Shown: positions 34,648 to 45,685 of the stretch, in pieces
Position numbering within the stretch: the first letter of the stretch is position 1
How the letters are laid out: each line of letters starts with the position of its first letter
Assembly (NCBI GenBank): GCA_035578175.1
Contig: JAQMRL010000008.1
Span: forward strand, 66,249,041 to 66,313,040
Direction: 5' to 3'
Source: Catonia carolina
Lineage: Eukaryota > Arthropoda > Insecta > Hemiptera > Achilidae
Length of the DNA stretch: 64,000 bases
The notes under the pieces: model-generated
What the model saw: the letters and a program-made list of their open reading frames with translations, nothing else
Databases searched by the model: none
Told to the model about the DNA's origin: nothing
Program-made: the position numbers and the translations under genes

Positions 34648-34832
34648 GGCCGCCTCCGTGGCCCAGTGATTAGCGTGCTACGTTGCAAAGCCCTCCGCTT
34701 TGCAACGCGCCGGGACCTCCTCCCAGGTTCGATTCCCGGCCAGAGTCAGAAAAATTATTTTACATATAAGCACACCGTTCCTCAACCCAAAGCAGTCGCT
34801 AATAACGAAAATATTGATGCGACATAAAATAA
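34648..34832 (+). mobile_element. S1 SINE with internal 11-bp perfect palindrome
   Basis: CCGCCTCCGTGGCCCAGTGA head, B-box GGTTCGATTCCCGG, tail CAGTCGCTAATAACG..TTGATGCGACA. Between the boxes CGTTGCAAAGC (34681-34691) and its exact reverse complement (34697-34707) enclose CCTCC. Confidence 0.8.
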
Positions 34833-35987
34833 ACTAAAAAACATAAGTAGATTTGAAATTTTAATAATTGCTAAAACATAAATTATGGGAAGACTATAAG
34901 ATTGCTAAAGAAAAATTGTTCAATAGTTAAATAACAAATTACAATAAATTTGAAATAAAAAAAGTATAACTTTAAGAACCTAATACCGATTTTAAGAATT
35001 ACAACTTTTTAGAAAGGTGCAAAAGTAATATTGATTGTTTTAGGGTAGTTGCAACTTTTCTACTCCTTAGAAGCAACTGATTAGAATTCAGTTGTTTTAC
35101 TTTGCGTTAGTGTGAACTGCTCACAGATCATACAAGTCGATTCAAGACTGTAACTCTTCAAGAAGAAATTATAAGTATTGCTTTAAGGTAGTCACCCCTT
35201 TTTATCACTTAGGCGTAATCCAATATTCTTAAGTCGAAATTGAATGACTTAGTTACCCTGGTCAATCCCTAACAGACAAATATATTGAATTTCAGCTCTT
35301 AAAGTAATAGTTGAATTAGGGTTTCATGATGAGTGAGCAAATGATTCAGTGTCAGTGAGACGTTCGCATTTATACACCAATTTTGAATAGAAACGCAATA
35401 GAATTAACAACAAAACATTAATATTTTGCGATTAAATGCAACGTTAGATAAATTCCCTGCATTCCCAAATTACAACAGGTAAGATCGAAATCCGAGAGTT
35501 TAGTAGATAAGACAATTTTTTATACTCCTGCAAAACTAATAAGATTTATTGAAAAATTGTATCCATAAATGAGATTTAACTTGGAAATGGTGTTTACAAT
35601 AGGCTAAAGAAAATTTTCGAAAAACCGTTTATTTGACACAACGGAATTGAAAAACTGTTGACAGATAATAAATTATACAATAAAAAAAATTTTAAAAGAA
35701 ACCAAATTAAAAACTTCTATCCACAACCATGATTAGGATTTAAACCTTTCAGTGCCGAAACAATATTTAAAAGTTTGATCTTAAATGCCATTTAATTTGA
35801 ATAAGGATGTGCAAAAAGTGCCAGCCCTTATTTCAAAAACTTGCAGGCGTAAGCCTGCCATAGCCGATCAAAATTTCTACGTTACAGGAAAATAAAATTT
35901 CCTGATAAAAATTAATTTTTATTGTGTTCATAAAAAATAGAAAACGTTCTAACACTAAAATTATTGAAAATAGTTTTTTTAGTTTGT
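34833..35987. other. Unannotated AT-rich intron
   Basis: Parts of 35040-35350 (GTATTGCTTTAAGGTAGTC..AATTTCAGCTCTTAA..GTGAGCAAATG) recur loosely at 56085-56240. It is perhaps an old repeat. No gene is seen. Confidence 0.35.
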
Positions 35988-36133
35988 TTAAAGTCGGATC
36001 GACAGTTTGGTCATTAGCAACTACTGTGGGTTTCAATACCTTAACGGTGGTTTCAACGTGTGAAAATATCCAGACCCTAGCCGGGACTTTTCGCTTTGAA
36101 GGCTAGCGCGCTACTCACTACGCCACGGAGGCG
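35988..36133 (-). mobile_element. S1 SINE, B-box region damaged
   Basis: Minus strand: CGCCTCCGTGGCGTAGTGAG head and GCTAGCCTTCAAAGCG. The B box is lost in a small deletion (CCCGGCTAGGGTCTGG remains). The tail is TTAGCAACTAC..GATCCGACTTTAAA in reverse. Confidence 0.7.
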
Positions 36134-36249
36134 ATTTCAAAATACATTATGTTATTAATTTTTGTTTAAAAATTTTTTTTAAATGTTCGGTTATCCGGAC
36201 GTTGGTACTGAAAGGGTTAAAAAAACATTTCAAAGACAATAATTAATAA

Positions 36250-36650
36250 ATACCATTACCAAAGTACCGATTACGAGGACGAGAGGAACTGTACAAGAAA
36301 AATTAACGATTAATGAAAATTAGGCATTAGAAAACGAATATTACATTCCATGACACTTGTATAGAATGGATAAACGATTGACAAAAATCAATTTTTAAGA
36401 CACTAAAAAACACACCTTAAGTGACGAATAAGTGGTTTAAAGAAGTCAAAAATACTCGTATATATAATGGAATAAACCGAGAAAACAACTGATCGAACTA
36501 AACTGATAAACCTGATTATTTACTTTAAAGGATCCACGAAGATCAAAAATGCCTACTCTGAACGAATGCTGAGAATATGGGTTGCAAAAAGATTTTCCAG
36601 AAATGTCTGAAGTTACTTTAGGTGGTCTTAAATTGGCCCTAAACGAAAAA
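36250..36650 (+). mobile_element. LINE fragment L-D, ORF2 tail, shifted
   Basis: Frames give REELYKK, INEN, TKIN, WFKEVK, AYSERMLRIWVAKRF and then the terminal GGLKLALNEK-type block. They need several shifts to read through. The same terminal block is at 16400 and about 38470. Confidence 0.45.
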
Positions 36651-37224
36651 TTCTTACCTTTTATACGTATACTTAACAAACACTAATTTTCACATTTCAC
36701 TATTTCAATTATATTATCACATTTGTACTCGCAATTACAAAACGCTTTTAATTAAAAATTATGTTTCTTTAATGAACGCAAAATACGAAATAAATATTAC
36801 TTGATTATAATAAGAAATAATAAAACAATCAACCGAACTTTAAACCATTACTAATAATAATGTAGAGGCTTTTAATAATACTAATAAATAATCGAATTAA
36901 TAAATTATAACGGTATCAGTAATAAAAAAACCTTTACAAGCAATTTAACTAATATTTTAATAAACTTTGAATGATCTATTAATAAATTTATAAATAAAAA
37001 CAATTATAAATAAAATATACAAAAATTAATACAAGATATAAATAAATATGTAATTCCAAGTATTATTTCATTCAAGCTTAATAAAAATGCATTTTATTAT
37101 CAGGCTTAATAATTTTATAATTTTGTACCGGGTGTTTCAAAAGATACTTTGCATTTTTATTAAAATGTATACACCTAATCTAATAAAAATATTAATAGAC
37201 CTTTTTATAACATTCATTTTTAAA
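36651..37224. other. Unannotated, very AT-rich intron
   Basis: No gene is seen. GGGTGTTTCAAAAGATAC at about 37130 may mark a repeat end leading into R4. Confidence 0.3.
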
Positions 37225-37400
37225 AGTAAGCAGTTTACATAAACAACTTTTTCAACCAAAGACACTGTTCACGTGATCGATTGATTGCCAGCATACCAGT
37301 AGTAAAAAAATGTACAATCTATGCACATCGTTTTGTGATACTATTTAACCCACAATTTATGTCCTGTGAATAAAATGTTGAACCACAGCCGCCTGTGAAT
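37225..37400 (+). repeat. R4 dispersed repeat, copy 2
   Basis: AAGTAAGCAGTTTACATAAACAAC, TTCACGTGATCGATTGATTGCC and AGCATACC blocks are shared with 39252-39430 and 15820-16000. Confidence 0.5.
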
Positions 37401-37494
37401 CGGTATTTTTGTTTAATCACCGCGTTCAGTACTGTGATTTCTGGTTACGTGGACGATAGTTTTTTCTTTCCTAAATGTGTGTACGTTGCAATCT

Positions 37495-37797
37495 GTTCAA
37501 TTTAGGAACAATCAGTAACCCCATGACCCAATGAGAAGAGGATGATGTGTACGACTTGTAATTGAAGTGTAGTCTGGTACAGACTCAGTCCGATCATTCC
37601 TGAGAATGTATGGTTAATTAAGCCCAAACCATGAAAGTACACCAGTAACCACTGTTAAGTATTCAAATCCGTGTAAAAGTAACTAACTACCTTTACTAGG
37701 ATTTGAACCACGGAACCATCGTCTCTGAAAATCAGCTGTTAAACAGCTGACTCACGGCGACGACTTTACCTCTAGACCAACTCGGCGGTACCATACT
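37495..37797 (-). mobile_element. S3 SINE (tRNA-derived, different tail)
   Basis: Minus strand: GCCGAGTTGGTCTAGAGGTAA (A box), GGTTCAAATCC (B box), then a long body containing TAGTTACTTTTACACGG, GGTGTACTTTCATGG, CAGGAATGATCGG and CTCATTGGGTCATGG. The head and body differ from S1 and S2. Confidence 0.7.
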
Positions 37798-37979
37798 AAA
37801 GCTATTAAGCTATTAAAGCACCATACTAAATTATTTCAGCAAAAATGGTTGTTCTATCAATACGTCTTGAGGGATTTATTGAAAAACTGGATTGTTTCCT
37901 TCCCGGTTTTACTTCATAAGTTACTTTTTCTATTTACGGAAGTTACATAAAAGATACGTTCTTAAAAAGAGATACTTCT

Positions 37980-38310
37980 TAGTGCCAAAAATGTCGAAAT
38001 TAAAATTCTTTAATTTTACTAGGTACTTTTTATAAAAGTGGAAATTAAAATTCTTCAATTTTACTAGGTATTGTTTACAGAAGTCGAAATTCGAAGTCTT
38101 TAATTTTACTAGGTACTGTTTACAAAAGCTGAAATTAAAATTATTTAATTTTACTAGGTACTGTTTACAAAAATCAAAATTTGAATATTTTAATTTTAAT
38201 AGGTATAGTTTACAGAAGTCAAAGTTCAAATTCTTTAATTTTACTAGGTATTGTTCACACAAGTCGAAATTCAAAATCTTTAATTTTATTAGGTATTGTT
38301 TACAGAATAT
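37980..38310. repeat. 45-bp minisatellite, about seven units
   Basis: TTTTACTAGGTA recurs at an exact 45-bp spacing (ending at 38020, 38065, 38110, 38155 and onward). Units differ by scattered substitutions. Because 45 is a multiple of three, one minus-strand frame (37930-38274, 114 codons) stays open as a 15-residue repeat around NFDFCKQYLVKLK. Confidence 0.9.
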
Positions 38311-38394
38311 TGAGAGAATTAGAAATTAGAAAGCATAATCAAGTTCAGACTACTGACTAATAACTTCAAGGGCTGCCACGAATAACAAAAGCAA

Positions 38395-38505
38395 AACACT
38401 GGATGGACGGAAGAAAGGAGAAAAACCTACAGTAAATGTTACTACTTATCTAAATTAACTTTATATGGATTGAAATGGCCCTAAACGAAGAAAAAACAAA
38501 ATAAT
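38395..38505 (+). mobile_element. LINE L-D 3' end fragment
   Basis: The frame reads NTGWTEERRKTYS, then the GGATTGAAATGGCCCTAAACGAA block common to L-D copies. Very short. Confidence 0.4.
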
Positions 38506-39251
38506 TACGTAGATTTCTACAAATATAGCTCTTCGGCAAAGTACAGAAATAACAGTATTATGTTAGGGAAGTCGACTTATTTTACCTCTAAGACAGAAGT
38601 TAGTTAATTTTTCAGTTCAATTCTAAAAGAACAATTGTACAACCGAATGAATGAGAGAAGAAGTTCCTAAAAGTGCACAGTAACAAATTATCTTTTAAAA
38701 AATGTTCCTCATGTAAGATTTTAGAACACAGAATTCTGTGTAAACGAAATTCAGAAGTTGATACTTTTTTATATTTAAGTAAAAGCTATGTTTTAAACTC
38801 ACATACATCATCAAAGAAGTACAAAACAAAAAGACAAAACTACTAACTTCTGAACCAACTTGTGTTTAACATAAATAAAATAATTTCACGATCAATTAAA
38901 TAAAGTTGCTATACTATTAATAAAACAGCTGGACCATACGCCTAAACTGCAATAAAAGAAAGTAATTGAACTTCCAATCGTTCATCTATTTAATTCACAA
39001 ATAATTACAACACATAATATTAATACATACAAGACTATGAAATGTTAATTAAAAAAAATACCAGACATAATAAATTTAACGAAACTGACAAAAGTTTCAT
39101 GTAGGTAAATTATAAATAAATAACTAAAATACCCTTAGAATAAAAATAGTGAAGAGTATAGAAATATGCGTTTATTGCTAATTTTGTTAACCCACTCCTA
39201 AAATGCGGAAAAAAGGAAACTTAAGGATAAATACTTTTATATCTCCATCGA
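38506..39251. other. Unannotated AT-rich intron
   Basis: Nothing recognised. Confidence 0.3.
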
Positions 39252-39440
39252 ATCCTGAAAGAAAGCAGTTTCCATGAATAACTGTTTCAGCCAATGACTG
39301 TGATCACATACGTCACTGATCATTCACTGTTTACATGATCGATTGTCTGCCAGCATACCATTTAACATATATAAAACTCATTCACATTGCAATTTGCTGT
39401 GAATGAATTGTTATGCATTAGTGATTTTAGTGTATTGAAA
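39252..39440 (+). repeat. R4 dispersed repeat, copy 3
   Basis: AAGCAGTTTCCATGAATAAC, GTTTCAGCCAATGACTG, GATCGATTGTCTGCCAGC and ATTCACATTGCAATTTGCTG are shared with copy 2 in the same order. Confidence 0.5.
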
Positions 39441-39474
39441 ATTAGGTTTAGAATATTCACAAATCTTTAATCTT

Positions 39475-39958
39475 TTACTTTCTCTTGCCTAAATGAATAT
39501 ATCGGAAAGAAAGTACTGCTTTCATGTTGAATTTCCGAAATAGAGTTTTCACCGGATCTACACGTTTTCAGACCCCTGAACCCAAAAACCATTTTTTTAG
39601 CGATTGGTGTGTGTGAACAGAATATCTCGAGAACGGAACATCGTAAGAAGTTGAAACCTTAAACTTAAGTTAGATACTACTACCGGACCCGACACGAACA
39701 TTTTCATCAAAATCGGTTAACCAGAAGTAGTAGTATATTCGTGTCATTTTTCACTTTTTTGCGATTTTTTTAAAAACGGCTTCTACAATTTTTTTAAAAA
39801 TCGCCTCATTTACTAAATTTTTTATGTTCTACAAGATAGGGTAGGCGCCACATCTGCTAAAATTCTTGGAAAGTCTGTCCGGTGAAAACTCTTATTTCGA
39901 AAAATGGACATGAAAACAATACTTTCCTTCCTATAAATTCATATAGGCAAGACAAAGT
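39475..39958. mobile_element. F1 fold-back: two right ends facing each other
   Basis: The left part (39475 to about 39880) is an F1 right end and body in minus orientation. At about 39883 it switches to a second right end in plus orientation (CCGGTGAAAACTC to GGCAAGACAAAG). The outer ~75-80 bp are therefore mutually inverted. Neither copy has the GTGTGA left terminus. Confidence 0.75.
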
Positions 39959-40704
39959 AAAAAATTCAGCCAATCACGAGCCTATAATAGTGTTTGTTGC
40001 ACAACAAATAAAATACATACAGTACACAGGAGAGTATAATTTTCAAAACCATCTGTTGGCTTCAAGGGGTCATGACAAGTAAATATAATAGAATAGGAGT
40101 TTAGTATCGAATCGAGTTTGAACCGAATTTTGCATGTAGTTCTCTACTTATATTAAAGACACAATGCGGAAGAGTAAATAGACATTATAACTGATGCTGT
40201 TTTTTCCCTGACATGAACTAAATTTACAATAAATATCTAAATCGATTCAAGCAGTGAGCGTTAACTATACGAAACTCATTTCATTCAATACAGGGTAACA
40301 CTGAATTATGTAGTAAGTACGAGCTACTATTTGAAAGTACTGCTCATTGAGCTTTCCTGTCAATAAGAAACCCTTTAAAAAAAATTAGATACCATAAAAA
40401 ATAAGACCCGCAGATTTTTTTAAAAGTGGAAGAAAAAGTGGATTGCCCTACTTTCTACGCACATGATACGATCGTGAGTGGAATAGAGCCTACAGCTTAC
40501 AAGGCTACAAGATCATCATCATCATCATTTCTTATTCCTTTCTAGTTGGATTTTATCAGCCATAACTTTTAACTCTAACACTACTTCCAAAATGTTTATA
40601 ACGAAACCGAACAAATTGTTACCAAGAAATATAAATATCTTAACTGTCCTAATCGTTTATACTAATAGTTTTAACATATATATAATATTAATAAATTTAA
40701 AAAA
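39959..40704. other. Unannotated intron
   Basis: An ATC trinucleotide run at 40512-40527. No other feature. Confidence 0.3.
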
Positions 40705-41633
40705 ATCTGGTGTGAAACACTCACACGACTTTCTCTTGTCAATGCAAATAATGAACAATATAACCTAATATTAGTAATAAAACATTAGAAATACCCAAAA
40801 AAACTAACCTAAAAACATAACCATAATTTAATCATGAGTAAATGATGCAAAATCAAAAACTACCTGAGTTTGGCTTTAAAATACGGGAAATCACTCTTTA
40901 ACGCTAAACTAGGCTTTGTAGAGAAAAATGCTCTAAATAACTGTTGTAGATCTTTTAATTTTCTATAAATTTGATTATATACACTTTTGTCGTAAAATGC
41001 ATAAAGCTGAAATCTTTTTAAAAAAAATCGATTTTTTTTACACATTTTTGTGAAAAAAAACCAGAAAACCAAGAATTACCGCTAAACTAAGCGTTATAAA
41101 AAGAAATATTTGAAATAAAAGTTGTAGATTTCTAAATTGTCTACAACTTTTATTACATACACTTTTGCCCTGAAATGCATATTAAAGCCGCAATCTTAAA
41201 AAAAACAATTTTTTTACGAGAAAACAGCGTTTCCAAGAATTTCAGCTGACATGGCGCCTACCCTATCTTGTAAAGCATAAAAAGTTGAGTAAATAAGGCG
41301 ATTTTTAAAAATATCGTAAAAGCCGTTTTTGAGAAAATTGCAAAAAGTGAAAAATTACACGAATTAACTACTACTTCCGATTGACCGATTTTGATGAAAA
41401 TGTTCGTGTCGAGTCCTCTAGTGGTACCTAACTTAAGTTTCAAGTTTCAACTTTGAACGATGTTCCGTTCTTGAGATATTTTGTTCACACGCACGCACGC
41501 ACATGCAAAACAAAATGGTTTTTTTGGGTTCAGGGGGTCTAAAAACGTGTAGATCCGGTGAAAACTCGTTTTCAAAAAATCGACAGGAAAACATTACTTT
41601 CCTTCTTATATATTCATATAGGCAAGAGAAAGT
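40705..41633 (+). mobile_element. F1 element, near full length
   Basis: TCTGGTGTGAAACACTCACACGA to GGCAAGAGAAAGT, with both terminal hairpins, two internal related blocks (about 40895-41050 and 41080-41230) and a short CA/CG tract (41489-41505). Confidence 0.88.
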
Positions 41634-41818
41634 AAAAAAAACATAAAACTATTTAAAATAAAAATTCATAAACAAAACATTTAGTCATGAGGCTATATTT
41701 CAAAAATTGTATAAACTTCATGTAACTATTACAACGTATGTCATAAAACTACACAGTGGGCGTAAACTAAACCGTAGTTGTCCAAATAACTATTTTTACA
41801 AACGTAGTACAAAAAAAA

Positions 41819-42753
41819 TCTGGTGTGAAACACTCACACAACTTTCTCTTGCCAATGCAAATAATTAACAATAAACCTAACATTAGTAATAAAACATTAC
41901 AAATTAACAAAAAACTAACCTCAAAAAACATTAGTGAAATACGAAAAATTAAAATCGACCTCAGTTTGGCTTAAAAATACGGAAAATCGCCCATTCACGC
42001 TAAACTAGGCACTGTACAAAAAAATGCTTGAAATAAAAGTTGTAGATCTCTTAATTTTCTATAAATTTGAATATATAGTACACTTTTGTCGTAAAATGCA
42101 TTCTAAGGCCGAAATCTTAAAAAAACGATTTTTCACACGTTTTCGTGAGAAAAAAACAGAAAATTGCTAATTACCGCTGAACTAAGCGTTATACAAAAAA
42201 ATGTTTGAAATAAAAGTTGTAGAATTTTACATTCTCTACAACTTTTATTATATAACACTAAAATGCATATTAAAGCCGCAATTTTAAAAAGAAAATGTTT
42301 TTACGTAAAAACAGCCTCATGCAGAATTTCAGCAAACATGGCGCCTACCCTATCTTGTAGAGCATAAAAAATGTAGTAAATAAAGCGATTTAAAAAAAAA
42401 TCGTAGGACCAGTTTTTGAGAAAATTGCAAAAAAGTGAAAAATTATACGAATAAACTACTACTTCCGGTTGACCGATTTTGATGAAAATGTTCGTGTCGG
42501 GTCCGGTAGTGGTATGTAACTTACGTTTCAAGTTTCAAGTTCGTACGACGTTCCGTTCTTGAGATATTCTGTTCTCACACACAGACGCACGCACGCACAT
42601 ACACAAACACACACACACAGACCAATCGCTAAAAACATGTTTTTTGGGTTCAGGGGGTCTGAAAACGTATAGATCCGGTGAAAACTCGATTTCGAAAAAT
42701 CGACATGAAAACAATACTTTCCTTCCTATATATTCATATAGGCAAGAGAAAGT
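41819..42753 (+). mobile_element. F1 element, near full length, tandem to previous
   Basis: Same orientation and structure as the copy 185 bp upstream. The ends are TCTGGTGTGAAACACTCACACA and GGCAAGAGAAAGT. A CA/CG tract lies at 42575-42620. Confidence 0.88.
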
Positions 42754-43716
42754 AAAAAACAGTATGACACAATATTTTATTTGTCATTAAAAAAGCAATG
42801 TTGAAGAAGAAAAGTTGTGAATAAAGGATGTTTATCTAAAGATTGCATAGTAACATGTAAATTTTTTGCATAACATGAAAGTAATGTATAATTGATTTAA
42901 TGTAGGCAGTTAAATACTGTTATTGTTATAATTATATTGCCAAGCAAAGAATATAGAAGAACGTTTAATCGCCTATAGTACGGGGGATCTTCCATGTCAT
43001 TATTAATTATTAAATAATTTTATTATTATAACTATTTAAACTGTTAGTTTTATTAAAAGAGTATTATTCATCATATAAAACAGCAAGGTCGAACATGAGT
43101 AAATTTATTTATTTATTTATTTGACCTTAGAGAAAAATATTTTTTTTAAATTACGTGGGCTGTCAAATACTTCTTTATTTTTGGAATGTTAGATTGTAAA
43201 TTAGTACTACCTTTTGAAAAATTAACAAAATGTTTGTTACAGTTACAACAATTTTGTAATTACCAAACTACTTAAAAGTGTTCACTATAATATAATAATA
43301 GATCAAAAAATTAATTAAAAAAATGTATCAAATTCATTTCAAATATTATTTAGGCTGTCTGGACTTATGGACTTCAAATCTTTGGTACAGTTAAAACAAG
43401 CAATTTACAAAAATATACAATCATTTCAGTCAAAGTTTCTACTGTAATCACAGGAGCGACATTTTATGTCAGTAATCAAACATTACAAGACTTCAAATTT
43501 CCTTTCCTCAAAGACGTCGTAGAATCATCAAATGCCTTATTTCACAGTAAATTATAAAACCCAAATGAACTAGTTTCATAGTTGGCCACAGGTCAACTAC
43601 CAGGTAATCCTCGTAGACGACTTAGGCGGCAGTGGAGCAGAGATCTTCTCCGATGTACACGATCATCATTGTTATGTCTAATAGTTGTTTTTATTATTTG
43701 TTTTATTATTCTGCTA
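42754..43716. other. Unannotated intron
   Basis: A GC-richer patch at about 43590-43660 (CCAGGTAATCCTCGTAGACG..) can be read as an Arg-rich LINE-like tail, but I cannot support it. Nothing else. Confidence 0.3.
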
Positions 43717-43720
43717 GTTA

Positions 43721-44027
43721 GTAGTTTAGGTCATCAGCTGAAAGGCTGATTTGAAACTCTAAAGGATTTACTAAGTAAAAAAAAGGAGTAAGGTGGTTTA
43801 CAATTGGCCTTCCTCAATGAGTGAAAAAATATGCTTATCAGCACGCCAGGCCCTCTGAAAAGTATCTACTTTCCACAATGCACTTGACACCTCCACTTCA
43901 TTCACCACAGGATCTGTCTGTATGATGAAATTCCTAACTCTCAGAAGTGATAAATCTGACTAGTGTCTCTTACACCTCTACCTTTTCTGTTCTCAAATGT
44001 TTCAGACATATAATTGACTGACCATTA
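43721..44027 (-). mobile_element. R400 element, 5'-truncated
   Basis: Minus copy reading GTTTAGGTCATCAGCTGAAAG to TTCAGACATATAATTGACTG. The ~90 bp at the GACAGGTGG end are missing. Confidence 0.75.
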
Positions 44028-45050
44028 TGAAAAGTTATAAAAGTTATGAAAAGTTATAGTTTACGTTATTGTCTTAATATTCTCACATGGTACATGCAAA
44101 TGGGTATTATGTCCTTTATTCCTTTTTTTCTGTTAATAAGTGATTACTATAATATATTTTGTTATCATGTGTGCTAGTTGTACTATATTTTTTATAGTTG
44201 CAAATATATATTTTATATTAAAGAGAAAAAAATCTCTACGTCTATTTCCCATAAGACAGTACTTTCAAAACTACATTGAATACTCTTGATAGATAAGGAG
44301 TATAGTGTAGTATTTTATTGATTTTTCAATACTATAAAAAAAATATGGTAGAATAAAATAATTTAGATTTTTATAGACCAAAATACTGGAGTAGACAATA
44401 AATAAGTTACGGATAACGGAATGAAGCTATAAAAATATGAAAGTTTCAAATCGATTAAATTATTTTCTTTATAAAGCGTACAATTCATAGTAAGGTTTAG
44501 AAAATTAAATTGCAGTCTTACAATAAAATAAGGAAAAACAATTTATCATACATTTTCTTAACTTCTGTTACTTAAATTATTTAATATAACATTACATATG
44601 ACGTTTTTATCTACTTAATGTCAAAATTTAAACGTCACAAATAACGACATTTTAACAATTTAACAAAAAAGAAAAATTTATTGAACTTATACATTGTAAC
44701 TAATGGAGCATAAAACAATCTATTCAGTTCGACATAGTCGACACGCGCGACCTATTTAAATAAACCCTCAACAAATTCCTCTCAACTGGGTAAACCAATT
44801 TAAAATATTAAACCACTCAGTATTCAAGCTAGTTACAAAAAAAACATGGAAAATCTTTGAAATAAATTTCAGATAATCAGTTTTCATCAGTGAATAAATC
44901 AGTTCTATACAAAAGACCTACATACAACCCGTTCGATCATTCTCCGTGCGGAAAAATCAATATCAGTGAATGAGTGTCTGCACGCAGAATATATGAAACG
45001 AACATTTTCAGAATCTTTTGGGTTTTCACTTCATCAAAAACCCTTGACCA
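44028..45050. other. Unannotated AT-rich intron
   Basis: No exon. CGACACGCGCGACCTATTTAAATAAAC at about 44735 looks faintly promoter-like but has no support. Confidence 0.3.
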
Positions 45051-45685
45051 CAACAGACACGTGGAATGTGAAATTATTTGGACTCAATCTGTTATTTCCA
45101 GGGCTACATAAAATAGTTCTGTCTCTTATCACATGGTCAGCCAATTAAATGACTGAATCATTTAAGAACAGAAGAGGTAGAGGTGTAAAAGACACTAAAC
45201 CCGAACGAACTAAAGACTGCAGATGAGATCTAACCAATAGCAGCCAAGGTCGGATAGTTGCCCCTTCTTTAAGTGGCACTCTGTTCCACCGAACTCCAGC
45301 TGAGTTTTTGTTACGCTGTCATTCATAGCTAGGCCAGAACGTGACAACGCAGGATACGTTTAACGAAAGTCAATTGGCTCTGTACTGTGATCTAGGTCAC
45401 TATGCTCCGCCTTCATCTGCAGTCTCAAGTTCGTTAACGTATAGTCAGAGTTATCTCCTCTGAAAGTAGTAGATTTCATTATACACCCAGGCCCTGTGAT
45501 GAATAAAGTGAAGGTATTAATTGCAGGGTGAAAAATATTTGCTTTTTCAGAGGGTCTGGCATGCTGATAAGCATACTTTTTCAGTCAGTGCGGAAGGACA
45601 TGGTAAACCACCTCACTCCTCGTTTTACTTAGTAAAGCCTCTAGAGGTTTAAAACAGCCTCTAGACTAATGACCTAAATAATAAT
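45051..45685 (+). mobile_element. R400 element split by a MITE
   Basis: R400 from CAACAGACACGTGGAATG to GACACTA (45197), resuming at 45442 with TAGTCAGAGTTATCTCCTCT and running to ATGACCTAAATAATAA. Joined, it matches uninterrupted copies. Confidence 0.8.
45198..45441. mobile_element. TA-flanked MITE (Tc1/mariner type), 244 bp
   Basis: The ends AACCCGAACGAACTAAAGACTGCAG and, on the other strand, TACGTTAACGAACTTGAGACTGCAG share GAACT..AGACTGCAGATGA with mismatches. TA is present on both sides (45196-45197, 45442-45443), as expected for TA-targeting transposons. The interior has no ORF and is GC-richer than its surroundings. Confidence 0.8.

Noticed and set aside
37980..38310. CRISPR-like array
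   Set aside because: Head-to-tail 45-bp units without spacers, in a eukaryotic intron: a minisatellite.
40705..42753. F1 as a Helitron (5' TC and a hairpin near the end)
   Set aside because: The 3' end is GGCAAGAGAAAGT, not CTRR, and hairpins occur at both ends.
43590..43680. Arg-rich LINE-like tail
   Set aside because: Too short and no matching copy in the window.
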